Shown: positions 8,482-16,724, counted from the stretch's first letter. The stretch is DNA of 33,656 nucleotides from JAUNST01 sp964452285 (GCA_964452285.1 CAYVKW010000007.1:1-33656); one strand, 5' to 3'. Notes: generated from the letters alone by a model not told the origin. Program-made: numbers and translations.

Positions 8482-9198
8482 TTATTTTACTCCATTTCTA
8501 TCGGCGTGGACAATAACTAACTCTTGGTGATGATAAGCTTTGAGAGGACGATTGTTGCGATCGGTGAGAGTGCAAACGAAGCCTTTTTTGGTCAAGAAAG
8601 GCAAAAGTTCGGCTAATTTTTGGTTTCTGGTGGGATGAAACTCAAAAATGAGGTGTTTGACTTTGTCAAGCTGAGAGCGAATGGAAAGGAGAACGGTGCT
8701 TTCAGCTCCTTCTAGATCGAGTTTAAGAAGATCAATGGATGAGAAAGGAGTGAGATATTGATCCAAACGGGCACCAGTGACAGAGCAAGAAACGGTTTTT
8801 TGTTGACCGTTCCAAGCATTGGCCGTGAGAGAGCTAGTGCTCAACCACTGCCAGGGTGTAGCGTCGTAATAAAAAGTGGTGGGACCATTGTGCTTAGTTA
8901 AAGCAACGGGAAAGATTTCTACTTGAGTGAGGTGATTTTGGGCAATGTTTTCTTGAAGGAGAGGGAAAAGAAGCGGGTTGGGTTCAAAAGCGAGAATATG
9001 GGCGTCAGGATAAAGATTTTTGAAATAGAGAGTAGCTAGACCGATGTGAGCGCCGGCGTCAATGATGACTGGAGTGGGGGAGTCGGTTTCAAAATAGTAA
9101 ATTTGGTGGGTGAAAATTTCTCGTTTCAAGTCGGCGAACTCTTCGCTATTGAGATAGGAAACTTGATAATTGAGATATTGACTATGTTGAGTGGTCAT
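8482..9198 (-). CDS. FkbM-family SAM-dependent methyltransferase
   Basis: 238 aa. A Rossmann-fold methyltransferase with motif I IIDAGAHIGLATLYF (45-59), the acidic ribose-binding end of strand 2 in FEPNP (71-75), and the FkbM-typical LLKLDLEGAE (157-166). The family O-methylates sugars or other small molecules, often in surface glycan or natural-product loci. No sugar-nucleotide genes are adjacent, so the substrate is open. The start at 9198 is supported by a minus-strand TATAAT (complement of 9210-9215) 11 nt upstream. The promoter region is shared, divergently, with folD. Confidence 0.85.
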   Translation of the reverse strand: MTTQHSQYLNYQVSYLNSEEFADLKREIFTHQIYYFETDSPTPVIIDAGAHIGLATLYFKNLYPDAHILAFEPNPLLFPLLQENIAQNHLTQVEIFPVALTKHNGPTTFYYDATPWQWLSTSSLTANAWNGQQKTVSCSVTGARLDQYLTPFSSIDLLKLDLEGAESTVLLSIRSQLDKVKHLIFEFHPTRNQKLAELLPFLTKKGFVCTLTDRNNRPLKAYHHQELVIVHADRNGVK

Positions 9199-9209
9199 GA
9201 ATAAGGCTT

Positions 9210-9244
9210 ATTATACCCGATTCGAAGGGGAAATGGGTTATAAT
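9210..9244. promoter_or_regulatory. Divergent promoter region, FkbM gene / folD
   Basis: Minus-strand TATAAT (complement of 9210-9215) ends 11 nt before the FkbM start. Plus-strand TATAAT (9239-9244) ends 7 nt before the folD ATG at 9252. Both leaders would be 1-5 nt long and lack Shine-Dalgarno sites. Confidence 0.55.
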
Positions 9245-9251
9245 AAAGGTT

Positions 9252-10136
9252 ATGGCAATTATTTTTGATGGTAAAGGTGTAGCGGCGGGAATACTTGCGG
9301 ATTTGCGCGCGCAAGTACGAGAGAGCGGGAAAAAGATCAAAATCGTCAGTTTGTGCTTTACGGCGGATAAAGGGAGCGTTTTTTACGCGCGCGAGAAGCA
9401 AATAGCAGCGGAAAAAGTAGGAATGGAGTATGAAATTGTGAATTTGGATTTTGGACGAAGAGTAGAGGAAATCGAAGAACTGATTGAGGAATTAAACTGT
9501 GATCAAGCGGTGACTGGAATTATGATTCAGAAGCCGCGCCGCCAAAGTTATGAGGAGTTTTGGCAACGGGGTGCGGGCGGCGCGGTGGAAAAACCGGAGC
9601 TAAGTTTTGCTCAGTGGTGGGAAAAATTAGTGGCTAAATTAGCGCCAAAAAAAGATGTGGATGGTTTGTCCCTTCAAGTATTAAAAAATTTGCAAATAGG
9701 AGTGAAACCAAAAATTTTGCCGGCGACGGTGGAAGCCACGTTGGAAAGTCTAAAAAACATTGATTTGATGGGCAAAAAAATTTTAGTTTTGGGAAGAACA
9801 GATATTTTAGGTTTGCCACTTTATCATTATTGGCGGGAAGTAAAAAATTACCAAGTGACCAATTGGGGACAAAAAGACTTAGCACAACAATTAATAAGTG
9901 AAAAGCAACTCAAAGATTTTCAGGTGATAGTGGCAGCAACGGGAAAAGCTGACCTGATTAAAGGTGAAATGGTAGCTGAAAATACAGTCTTGATTGATGT
10001 GGGTTGGCCAAAAGGGGACTTTGAATGGCGAACTTGTGTAGAAAAAGCGAGCTATATTACCCCAGTTCCAGGAGGAATTGGTCCGGTAACAGTGGCAAAA
10101 TTACTTAATAATGCTTGGTTGCTAGCTAATTATTAA
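9252..10136 (+). CDS. folD: Bifunctional methylenetetrahydrofolate dehydrogenase / methenyl-THF cyclohydrolase
   Basis: 294 aa. FolD interconverts 5,10-methylene-, 5,10-methenyl- and 10-formyl-THF in the cytosol with NADP. The catalytic Tyr45-x3-Lys49 pair is present in FYAREKQ. Also present are Gln93 of the QLP-like motif (here IQKP), KDVDG (134-138), the dinucleotide-binding GKKILVLGRT (174-183), and the signature PVPGGIGPVT (271-280). About 18 extra residues, including a Trp-rich stretch, lie between the IQKP and KDVDG motifs compared with common FolD proteins. It supplies or recycles the folate pool used by the nearby thymidylate synthase. It starts 7 nt after a TATAAT box. Its stop overlaps the stop of the converging PEGA gene by 3-4 nt. 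Confidence 0.92.
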   Translation: MAIIFDGKGVAAGILADLRAQVRESGKKIKIVSLCFTADKGSVFYAREKQIAAEKVGMEYEIVNLDFGRRVEEIEELIEELNCDQAVTGIMIQKPRRQSYEEFWQRGAGGAVEKPELSFAQWWEKLVAKLAPKKDVDGLSLQVLKNLQIGVKPKILPATVEATLESLKNIDLMGKKILVLGRTDILGLPLYHYWREVKNYQVTNWGQKDLAQQLISEKQLKDFQVIVAATGKADLIKGEMVAENTVLIDVGWPKGDFEWRTCVEKASYITPVPGGIGPVTVAKLLNNAWLLANY

Positions 10137-10717
10137 TCAATGGCTTCTTCTTGAGTGGCTAACTTAGCGGTAATTTGGAGTTGATAACCATTGGAAACGG
10201 TGAAAGAAAAAGCGAGATCTTGATAGCCTGGTAAGCTAAAGAGTCCTTGATAAGTGGTAGGTTGTAGAGCCTGACTTTGATAAGGAGTAAAATTGCTATC
10301 TCGTGAGTCGGAAAGATGCAGCAAAGCTCGATCGGGAAGAGTCTGAATAATAAGCTGATTGGTATTTTTATCTGCAAGAGGAATAAGTTCATAAATCAAG
10401 CCGCTGCTGGTATCTAAGTTATTACCAGCTTGCCAATTGATAATAGTGGCAGTTTGAGGATTGAGGCGAATAGTAGTTTCGTATTGATAAGTGTCGGTAA
10501 TCAGGCGAAGGGGGTAAAAACCGGCTAGGAGCTGGTAATCAACGACTGGAGTAGTGCCGAGGTTTTTACCATCGAGAACGATCTGGGCATTACTGTTTTG
10601 GACATTGATATATAAATGTCCAAGTTGCTTTTGATAACTTAATTTTTGATAAAAAATGATACCGCCACAACTAAGAATGAGAGTGAGGCCAAAAAAAAGC
10701 CAGACTGATTTTTTCAT
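10133..10717 (-). CDS. PEGA-domain membrane-anchored protein
   Basis: 194 aa. A single N-terminal hydrophobic segment (about residues 5-23) works as an uncleaved anchor. A Cys at 17 is not in a good lipobox. Residues 33-85 form a PEGA domain (LYINVQNSNAQIVLDGKNLGTTP, then a GFYPLRL strand). The rest may be a second, degenerate PEGA-like beta domain, ending in a strand that starts at the GYQLQIT motif. PEGA domains are extracytoplasmic beta modules of surface proteins without enzymatic function. It is divergent from the 567-aa membrane protein and shares its promoter. A minus-strand TGCTATAAT box ends exactly 6 nt before ATG, so the mRNA should start at the start codon. Confidence 0.8.
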   Translation of the reverse strand: MKKSVWLFFGLTLILSCGGIIFYQKLSYQKQLGHLYINVQNSNAQIVLDGKNLGTTPVVDYQLLAGFYPLRLITDTYQYETTIRLNPQTATIINWQAGNNLDTSSGLIYELIPLADKNTNQLIIQTLPDRALLHLSDSRDSNFTPYQSQALQPTTYQGLFSLPGYQDLAFSFTVSNGYQLQITAKLATQEEAID

Positions 10718-10746
10718 TGACTGATTATAGCATAATTTGGTATAAT
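10717..10746. promoter_or_regulatory. Compact bidirectional promoter
   Basis: Plus strand: TTGACT (10717-10722), 18-nt spacer, TATAAT (10741-10746) in a TGG-extended context, 6 nt to the ATG at 10753. Minus strand: TGC-extended TATAAT (complement of 10724-10729), 6 nt to the ATG at 10717. The plus -35 overlaps the start of the divergent gene, so the two polymerases must compete for about 35 bp. Confidence 0.65.
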
Positions 10747-10752
10747 TGCTTT

Positions 10753-12456
10753 ATGACAGATGAAAAAATGGAAAAGAAATTAACGTCAATAACTGAAAAC
10801 CAACCAGAGAAAACAAAAGAAAACGATGTCGATAAATTGCCGCTTGAGGATCGCTTGTTTACTCCGCCAACGCCAGCTCAAGCTACTTTTGCGAGAAAAC
10901 CAACAGAAAAAGAATTAAAAAGAAAAACTCTGATTATCGAAATGATAGAAAAAGGTTGGTGGATTTTGGCAATGGTGATTGTGTTAATACTTTTATGGTT
11001 AAATCGCTTCAACTTCACCAGCTTTTTTGATTTTTTATTGGAACCGGAAACGCCGACGCCAGTGCCAGCAACAGAAAAGCCAACGGCTTTGAAATCACAA
11101 GTAGTGGCAGCAACAATAATGGGTGAAGTGAGAAAACTAGATGAAGACTTAGGTTTTCTTAATGAAAATTTTTTCACAGAAGTGAATTATTATAGTGCTG
11201 GTCAATGGACAACAGGAGAATATGCAAATGGTGAAAGAATTGTGGTGGTGGCGAAAAAGGGGGAGAGAGTGAGGAGTTTTGTGTTTGTGAAAATGCCTGA
11301 TGGAGAGGTGTTTTTTGATGGCGGAAAGCCAAATACTGTGACTTGGCTGCAAAATTTGCAAGGTTTTTATTTGCTTAACGAAATAAAGGCACAGGCAAAA
11401 AATATCAAGTTTGTCAGTCAAGTGACAAGCGATCATCCGGATTTTTTGCCGGTGAGTGAGAAAATGATTTTGTATAAAGAACGACTATTAACCGATAGCG
11501 GACCTTATGAAAATGAAAGTTCGGGTATGACGAGCTTGCCATTACCATTGAATGCGAATGAATATAAAAACCTATCTTCATTGGCGGCAGATAATTATAC
11601 GACACTAAAAATTTATGAGAAAATTTATAATTTGTCGGAATTGCAAAGTCAGGTCACTAATAATTGGACTGACGAAGACTTAAAAATTATGGACACTTAT
11701 CTACGCGGTGGAACGAAATTTGTGGTGACAGATGCGACTGGTTTGGCTTATATTTATGAATTAGTCTACAAAGATAAATATGAAGCTTATAAAAAAGAGA
11801 CTTTGGAAACAGAGCTGTTTTCTTTAAATTTGTATCAAGAGGAGCTGGCGAAGTATACCGCGACTGAACAATTTGAATTATTTCAAAAGGATTTAGCAAA
11901 TGGAATCAACGCTGAATGGCCAGTGGGTTTGCCAAAAACACCACCAGTAGGTCAGAATTTACCTGGTTTTGATTATAAAACCACGGCTTTTGAAGATGTC
12001 ACTTTGTTTTTTAATAGTTATATTCCGGCTTTGATAAGTACTTGTAGCGATATTTTGGATGCAAAAGTGCTGCAAAATTTGACGATGGCAGAATTGGAAG
12101 CGGTGGGAAGAATTTTTGTACCTCAAGCAACTGTGTATAAACTCAAAGACCAAAATCATCCTCTGAATCAACTAGCCTTTGATTTGAAATTTCGGGGGAC
12201 TGGTTTGACCGATGATGAAATCGTGGCAGCGAATGAAAGCTTGATTTTGTCAATGAAAAATTATACCAGGCAGGAATTAAATGATATTGCCAAAGGAAAA
12301 AAGAAAATTGAATTGCCGACGGTGAGCGAATATGCGAGCAAAGTGCCTTTGCTGTTTGTAGTCGATCCATGGCAGAGAGTGCTAATGTTGGAAGAAGCTG
12401 ACGTGGCTAGCCAACCGGATTGTGTGCAGAAAATGGCGGTTAAAAAAACTGAATAG
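10753..12456 (+). CDS. Single-pass membrane protein with large outer domain, unknown function
   Basis: 567 aa from the second ATG. The first possible ATG (10717) lies upstream of the promoter, so 10753 is the likely start; TATAAT ends 6 nt before it. Residues 1-66 are charged and cytoplasmic. A membrane helix spans about 68-85. A Pro/Thr-rich linker (99-108) leads to an outer domain of about 450 residues with mixed alpha/beta character and two cysteines near residues 430-560 only. No family is recognised. It shares a bidirectional promoter with the PEGA gene, so both may act at the cell envelope (inference). A strong rpsB promoter begins 24 nt after its stop, so it is a single-gene transcript unless readthrough occurs. 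Confidence 0.75.
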   Translation: MTDEKMEKKLTSITENQPEKTKENDVDKLPLEDRLFTPPTPAQATFARKPTEKELKRKTLIIEMIEKGWWILAMVIVLILLWLNRFNFTSFFDFLLEPETPTPVPATEKPTALKSQVVAATIMGEVRKLDEDLGFLNENFFTEVNYYSAGQWTTGEYANGERIVVVAKKGERVRSFVFVKMPDGEVFFDGGKPNTVTWLQNLQGFYLLNEIKAQAKNIKFVSQVTSDHPDFLPVSEKMILYKERLLTDSGPYENESSGMTSLPLPLNANEYKNLSSLAADNYTTLKIYEKIYNLSELQSQVTNNWTDEDLKIMDTYLRGGTKFVVTDATGLAYIYELVYKDKYEAYKKETLETELFSLNLYQEELAKYTATEQFELFQKDLANGINAEWPVGLPKTPPVGQNLPGFDYKTTAFEDVTLFFNSYIPALISTCSDILDAKVLQNLTMAELEAVGRIFVPQATVYKLKDQNHPLNQLAFDLKFRGTGLTDDEIVAANESLILSMKNYTRQELNDIAKGKKKIELPTVSEYASKVPLLFVVDPWQRVLMLEEADVASQPDCVQKMAVKKTE

Positions 12457-12479
12457 AGATGATAATGCCTGTGTTTGTC

Positions 12480-12508
12480 TTGACAAAGAGAGATTTTACT
12501 GGTAAAAT
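12480..12508 (+). promoter_or_regulatory. Promoter of the rpsB operon
   Basis: A perfect TTGACA (12480-12485), 17-nt spacer, and TAAAAT (12503-12508) preceded by TGG: the best sigma70-like promoter in the window. The leader is about 90 nt, much longer than at most other genes here. Confidence 0.8.
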
Positions 12509-12514
12509 AGGGGT

Positions 12515-12605
12515 AATTAGAAATTATTTGAGCGTCTCAGAATTAGCGGTCCTGATGATTGGTTTTGAGCGCTATCTCTAGTAAGAGAGAAAGAAAAGGA
12601 CAAGT
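12515..12605 (+). promoter_or_regulatory. Long 5' leader of rpsB with a hairpin before the ribosome binding site
   Basis: The leader contains a hairpin TCTCT-AGTA-AGAGA (12575-12588) just upstream of the AAAAGGA Shine-Dalgarno (12594-12600). Ribosomal protein operons are often feedback-controlled through such leaders. Binding by S2 is only a possibility here. Confidence 0.35.
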
Positions 12606-13520
12606 ATGACCATATTAATGGAAGATTTGTTTGAAGCTGGCTGTCATTTAGGACATCCGGTACAGAAGTGGCATCCAAAAATGAAGCCATGGATTTATGG
12701 TGAGCAAGATGGAACGCACATTTTTGATTTGGAGAAAACTCAAGCTCAATTGGAAAAAGCGATGGCTTATGTTCAAAACTTGAAGGAAACGAATAAAACC
12801 TTGGTGGTAGTGGCGACAAAGAAACAAGCGGCTGAGTTGGCGCAAAAATTGGCCATGGAAAATGGGGCGATGTATGTGATTAATCGCTGGCCAGGTGGTT
12901 TAATTACTAATTGGGAACAAGTACGTCGATCAATTCGCAGAATGAATGAAATAGAAGATGGGCTAAAAAATGACAAATTCAAAGCCTATACTAAGTATGA
13001 ACGTCTGATGATGGAAAAGGAATTGGCGCGTCTGGAAAGATTGTTTGGCGGCTTGAAAGCTTTGAGAAATAAGCCAGACGCGTTGTTGATTATTGATGCA
13101 CAAAAAGAAAAAAATGCTGTCAGAGAAGCAGTATCAGAGAAAATTGATATGGTAGCTTTAATTGATAGTAATACTGATCCAACTGGAATTGCTTTGCCAA
13201 TTCCTGCTAATGATGATGCTTTATCAAGTGTGAAATTGATTTTGACAGCTGTTTTACAAGCTTATAATGGTAAAGCTGATATAAAAGAGGTGAAGGAAGA
13301 AAAAACGGAAACGGAAAAGAAAGCTGAAGTGAAAGAGACAAAGAAAGAAGCTGAAACAGTAGTAAAAGCAGAAACTGAAACTGAAGTAATCAAGGAAGAA
13401 AAAGCACCAGAAGAGACAATGGCGAAAGAAGAGACTAAAGGGGAGGTAAAAACGGCAGAGAAGGAAGCGACTAAGAAAAAGGCAACGGTAAAGAAAAAAG
13501 TAGCGAAAAAGGAGGCTTAA
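12606..13520 (+). CDS. rpsB: 30S ribosomal protein S2 with Lys/Glu-rich C-terminal tail
   Basis: 304 aa. The S2 core occupies about residues 1-221, with signature segments GCHLGHPVQKWHPKM (12-26), GTHIFDLEKT (36-45), INRWPGGLITNW (92-103) and the DPTGIALPIPAND region (191-203). S2 sits on the back of the 30S subunit and helps recruit S1. Residues 222-304 are an added low-complexity tail made almost only of Lys, Glu, Thr, Ala and Val, ending in KKKVAKKEA. It is longer than in E. coli S2 (241 aa). The start is fixed by AAAAGGA 5 nt before ATG. tsf follows directly after the stop, the classical rpsB-tsf order. Confidence 0.96.
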   Translation: MTILMEDLFEAGCHLGHPVQKWHPKMKPWIYGEQDGTHIFDLEKTQAQLEKAMAYVQNLKETNKTLVVVATKKQAAELAQKLAMENGAMYVINRWPGGLITNWEQVRRSIRRMNEIEDGLKNDKFKAYTKYERLMMEKELARLERLFGGLKALRNKPDALLIIDAQKEKNAVREAVSEKIDMVALIDSNTDPTGIALPIPANDDALSSVKLILTAVLQAYNGKADIKEVKEEKTETEKKAEVKETKKEAETVVKAETETEVIKEEKAPEETMAKEETKGEVKTAEKEATKKKATVKKKVAKKEA

Positions 13521-13979
13521 ATGGCAGTCACAGCAGCAGAAGTCAAAAAATTGCGTGAGGAAACTGGCGCAGGAATGATGGATTGCAAAAAAGCTTTGGA
13601 TGAAGCTGAAGGTGATTATCAAAAAGCCTTGGCTTTGGTCGAGGAAAGAGGACTAGCAAAAGCCGCAAAAAAAGCGGATAGAGAAACCAAACAAGGATAT
13701 GTGGCAAGCTATACTTATTCAAACGGAATGATGGCGACTTTGGTAGAATTACTCTGTGAAACTGATTTCGTGGCTAGAAGCGAAGAATTTAAGCAATTAG
13801 CACAAGATATTGCAATACAAGTGTGTGCTTATGCGCCAGAAAATGAAGCTGAATTATTGGCTTCAGAAATGATTAAAAACGCCGATCAAACTGTGGAAAG
13901 CTCAATTGCTTTATTGAGCGGTAAAGTGGGCGAAAAAGTGGCTCTAGGGCGCTTTACACGTCTAATGATTGGTGAATAG
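13521..13979 (+). CDS. tsf: Elongation factor Ts, short form
   Basis: 152 aa against 283 in E. coli. EF-Ts exchanges GDP for GTP on EF-Tu. The N-terminal UBA-like domain (1-45, with the LREETGAGMMDCKKAL helix pair) and the EF-Tu-contacting TDFVAR motif (81-86) are intact. Most of the second half of the core and the coiled-coil are missing, and the protein ends in VGEKVALGRFTRL. This resembles compact EF-Ts such as that of Thermus, so it is probably functional and not truncated by mutation. The start at 13521 immediately follows the rpsB stop, and GGAGG lies about 6 nt upstream inside the rpsB tail. Confidence 0.93.
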   Translation: MAVTAAEVKKLREETGAGMMDCKKALDEAEGDYQKALALVEERGLAKAAKKADRETKQGYVASYTYSNGMMATLVELLCETDFVARSEEFKQLAQDIAIQVCAYAPENEAELLASEMIKNADQTVESSIALLSGKVGEKVALGRFTRLMIGE

Positions 13980-13984
13980 AAGAA

Positions 13985-14761
13985 ATGAAAATAGAGGCGT
14001 GTAAAGCGCCAGTGGTGCGCTTGAACGATGACTTATGGTCAACGCTCAAGCGCACTTTGCCAGAAAAGCTGTCAGAAAAAACAGTGGTGGCAATTACAAG
14101 TAAAATTGTAGCCCTTTCTCAAGGTGCAGCGTTGGCGGTTGTGGGCACAGAGGCGGAAATTCATCAACAAAAAAGGACTTTGGCGAAAAAAATAGCGGAT
14201 TGGTATATTGATGAGAAAGAATCGGCGTATAACAGTTTGATTACCATTAAGAATAATACTCTGGTCGGTTCCAGTGGGATTGACGCTTCAAATGCGGGTG
14301 GATTGTTAGTTTTATGGCCAGAAAATTTGCAAAAATTGACAGAAGAAATCTGGCAATTTTTGCGTAGGGAATACGATGTGCAACAAGTGGGAGTGATAAT
14401 TACCGATAGTCATAGTTTGCCTTTGCGTCTGGGAGCAGTGGGAACAGTTTTGTCTTATTGTGGCTTTGCACCTTTAAATGACAAAACTGGCGAAAAAGAT
14501 TTATTTGGACGAAAATTTCATTTTACTAGGGTGAATGTGGCTGAAGCGCTGGCAGTGGCAGCGGTGTTGGAAATGGGGGAGGGGAAAGAGCAAACGCCGG
14601 TGGCGGTAATGAGTGAAATTAAAGAAATTGTCTTTCAAGAAAGAGCGCCACGGGCAGAGGAATTAAAGGCAATTCAAGTCAATAAAGAAGAGGATTTATT
14701 TGAACCATTATTCCGTCTGGCACCATGGAAAAAAGGCCAAAAACAAACGACAAAAAAGTGA
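13985..14761 (+). CDS. CofE/FbiB-family (coenzyme F420-0 gamma-glutamyl ligase-like) protein
   Basis: 258 aa. F420-ligase family pattern: an N-terminal region with ITSKIVALSQG (37-47), GIDASNAGG (98-106), TDSHSLPLRLGAVG (140-153), and FGRKFHFTRVNVAEALAVAA (174-193). In archaea and actinobacteria these enzymes add glutamate to coenzyme F420-0 with GTP. No other F420 gene is visible here and Patescibacteria are not known to make F420, so a different acceptor (perhaps folate or a peptide) is likely; this is inference. It starts 5 nt after the tsf stop, so it is in the rpsB-tsf operon. Its translation is probably coupled, with only a weak AAGAA before ATG. Confidence 0.8.
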   Translation: MKIEACKAPVVRLNDDLWSTLKRTLPEKLSEKTVVAITSKIVALSQGAALAVVGTEAEIHQQKRTLAKKIADWYIDEKESAYNSLITIKNNTLVGSSGIDASNAGGLLVLWPENLQKLTEEIWQFLRREYDVQQVGVIITDSHSLPLRLGAVGTVLSYCGFAPLNDKTGEKDLFGRKFHFTRVNVAEALAVAAVLEMGEGKEQTPVAVMSEIKEIVFQERAPRAEELKAIQVNKEEDLFEPLFRLAPWKKGQKQTTKK

Positions 14762-14772
14762 GCGAGAAAGAC

Positions 14773-14801
14773 TTGTTTTGCAAGCAAATTTTGCGTATAA
14801 T
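14773..14801 (+). promoter_or_regulatory. Promoter of the LCP/LytR_C-like gene
   Basis: TTGTTT (14773-14778), 17-nt spacer, TATAAT (14796-14801). The ATG is 16 nt further on, giving a leader of about 10 nt with only a weak TAAGG. Confidence 0.55.
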
Positions 14802-14817
14802 TAAGGTTTGAAGATAT

Positions 14818-15951
14818 ATGTCATATCGTTATACGGCAACAAAAAAGCAGCAGTCCAATCGTAAGTTTGCGCAGAAACAAAAAATGAAGCAGACGACTTT
14901 GGCGGCGAAAAAAACGAGCGCCTCGATTGGGAGTAAAAAACCAGCAGCAAAAAAAAATACTCAACTGAAAAAAAAGACCGAAGTGAAGGCAAAAAACTTG
15001 AGAAGTGCTAGTAAACCGATAACAACCAAAGCCCTCAAAGAGCAAAAACAAGCGGTACAACGCTCTCAAAGAGAGCGAAAACTTTGGCTTGATTGGTTAC
15101 TAAGCTTTTTGGGAATCATGATCTTGCTTTATTTGGTGCTAATGCTGATTATGAAATCAGTGTTGCCAATGCTGTTTAGTCTGGATGAAGAAAAAAATAT
15201 CTTGTTAATTGGGGCAAATGCGGAACAAAAAGCGGAAAGAATTTATATTTTGCGGTTGGCACCAGAGTCAGAAATGACTAAGGTTTTTGTTTTAGATGCC
15301 AACGCTCTGGTGCCTGTGGCAGGTGGTTATGGCGAATATCCTTTAGGAAGTGTGGCGCCATTTTTGAGTTTAACTGGAGAAAAAGATCAGCAAAATCAAA
15401 ATGCGCTAGTGGCGGTTTATAATTTTGCTTTGAAGCAAGCTCTGGATGAAGTCTATTTTGTGCCTGATTTACCCGATTTAACGAACTTAAAAGCGGTGAG
15501 AGAAAGTTTCTGGTCATTGGTGAAAGAAGAATTTGCGACTAAGTCTCAAATTCAACCAGAACTGGCAAAAATTTTCCTTTATTTACAAAAAGAAAACAAT
15601 TTTTCGAGTGAAAATTTGTCTTTGACGGCTAATTTAGCGTTGGCGAAAGAAAAAAACGTGACTTGCCCGGTAGTAATTATTAATACAACTAAAATTAATG
15701 GTTTGGCAAGTCAAGTGTCAGCGGTGTTGGAAATGAGTGGAGCGCTAATTGTCAATCTGGAAAGTAATCAAGAAAATTTGGCTGAAACGGAAGTTTTTTA
15801 TGATGAAAGAGAAGCTGAATGTGGGCAATTATTAACAAATTTGCAAAATAGTTTGCCGAAAATTGGACAGATTATTCCCGATCAAGGGGAAAAGGGGGCG
15901 CAAAAACGAGCGAAAATGGTAATCAAGTTGGGAAGAAGTTTGGCGGAATAA
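14818..15951 (+). CDS. Membrane protein with degenerate LCP domain and LytR_C domain
   Basis: 377 aa. Residues 1-89 are extremely basic (Lys/Arg/Gln/Ala, histone-tail-like) and cytoplasmic. A membrane helix spans about 92-116. Residues 127-215 resemble an LCP domain (NILLIGANAEQKAERIYILRL, then VFVLDANALVPVAGGYGEYPLGSVAPFL). The Arg/Asp residues that LCP enzymes use to bind pyrophosphate lipids are not seen. Residues 284-345 match the LytR_C pattern (VVIINTTKINGLASQVSAVL...ETEVFYDER). LCP proteins attach glycopolymers to the cell wall outside the membrane; this copy may have a structural role only (inference). It is convergent with the TPR gene, with a 19-nt gap and no terminator between. Confidence 0.7.
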   Translation: MSYRYTATKKQQSNRKFAQKQKMKQTTLAAKKTSASIGSKKPAAKKNTQLKKKTEVKAKNLRSASKPITTKALKEQKQAVQRSQRERKLWLDWLLSFLGIMILLYLVLMLIMKSVLPMLFSLDEEKNILLIGANAEQKAERIYILRLAPESEMTKVFVLDANALVPVAGGYGEYPLGSVAPFLSLTGEKDQQNQNALVAVYNFALKQALDEVYFVPDLPDLTNLKAVRESFWSLVKEEFATKSQIQPELAKIFLYLQKENNFSSENLSLTANLALAKEKNVTCPVVIINTTKINGLASQVSAVLEMSGALIVNLESNQENLAETEVFYDEREAECGQLLTNLQNSLPKIGQIIPDQGEKGAQKRAKMVIKLGRSLAE

Positions 15952-15970
15952 AAAAGAGAGAAGAAGATAA

Positions 15971-16708
15971 TTAATCTTCGTCGCGATCGTTTTTATTGTC
16001 GTTGGCGCCAGCATCAGAATCAGAATCGTCATGAACAATATTGATAGGAACTTCATCGGCGAGCAAAAGTAAATCATCGCCAATGTTTTCATCGTCTTCA
16101 GCCTGATAAGAGCTATCGAAAGATAAACGATGAACATTGGCTGGAGATTGGTAAATTTCTTTGACAAAAATGCTACAGTGATTGCTAGTGCTACTGTGTA
16201 ATTGGCAAAAATAACGATTGCCAGTGGCGATTAATTGACTTAAACGTAAAGAAATATCTTCAGGCATAGAACCGAGATAAATTTTGTCGGGTGTCTCGAT
16301 GGAAATAAAACGGCTTTTGGGTTTGAGAATCAATTCTTGACCAACGTGTAAGCTGAGTAAGACTTGTTTACTAGCGAGACGACTAAGAGCGATAATCTTT
16401 GATTTGCTTGGTTCTTCAACGAAATTTTGAGCTTGGAATTGTGGAGTGCTGATGGTTTTGTTTTTGATATTAGTGAGTTGTTTCTGGGCGATAGGATTAT
16501 GCTTGTCTAGAGTGAGAACGGTCTGAAAAGTCTGTTCGGCTAGATCCAGCTGCTGGTTTTGTAAATAGGCAAAACCGAGACGATTAAGAGCGGCGGTGTC
16601 GTCAGGATTGGCAGTAATAATATTTTGGTTGAAGACAATAGCTTGGGCCCAATCACCTTTTTTGGCGGCGTTAATAGCTGAAAGTTCCAAATTTTGAGTT
16701 GTTGACAT
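15971..16708 (-). CDS. TPR-repeat protein with acidic tail
   Basis: 245 aa when started at 16708. A longer frame open to 17089 runs back through yebC and its upstream region and is rejected. Residues 1-70 form about two TPR helix pairs (GDWAQAIVFNQNIITANPDDTAALNRLG, split over two helices). A beta-rich domain of about 100 residues follows (residues ~95-195, containing IYLGSMPEDISLRLSQLI and CSIFVKEIY). The last 45 residues are strongly acidic (Asp/Glu runs). I have seen this TPR-plus-YLGxxPxDxS architecture as a conserved unknown in Patescibacteria (memory, not verified). TPRs mediate protein binding. A minus-strand extended -10 TGCTATAAT (complement of 16719-16724) ends 10 nt before this ATG and fixes the start. 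Confidence 0.75.
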   Translation of the reverse strand: MSTTQNLELSAINAAKKGDWAQAIVFNQNIITANPDDTAALNRLGFAYLQNQQLDLAEQTFQTVLTLDKHNPIAQKQLTNIKNKTISTPQFQAQNFVEEPSKSKIIALSRLASKQVLLSLHVGQELILKPKSRFISIETPDKIYLGSMPEDISLRLSQLIATGNRYFCQLHSSTSNHCSIFVKEIYQSPANVHRLSFDSSYQAEDDENIGDDLLLLADEVPINIVHDDSDSDAGANDNKNDRDED

Positions 16709-16718
16709 AGTGGCGGTT

Positions 16719-16724
16719 ATTATA
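16719..16724 (-). promoter_or_regulatory. Extended -10 box of the TPR gene
   Basis: Minus-strand TGCTATAAT, 10 nt before the ATG at 16708. The predicted leader is about 4 nt, without Shine-Dalgarno. Confidence 0.55.

Noticed and set aside
10717..10752. Upstream ATG as start of the 567-aa membrane protein
   Set aside because: It lies inside the -35 element; the TATAAT box at 10741-10746 would start transcription at 10753, at the second ATG.
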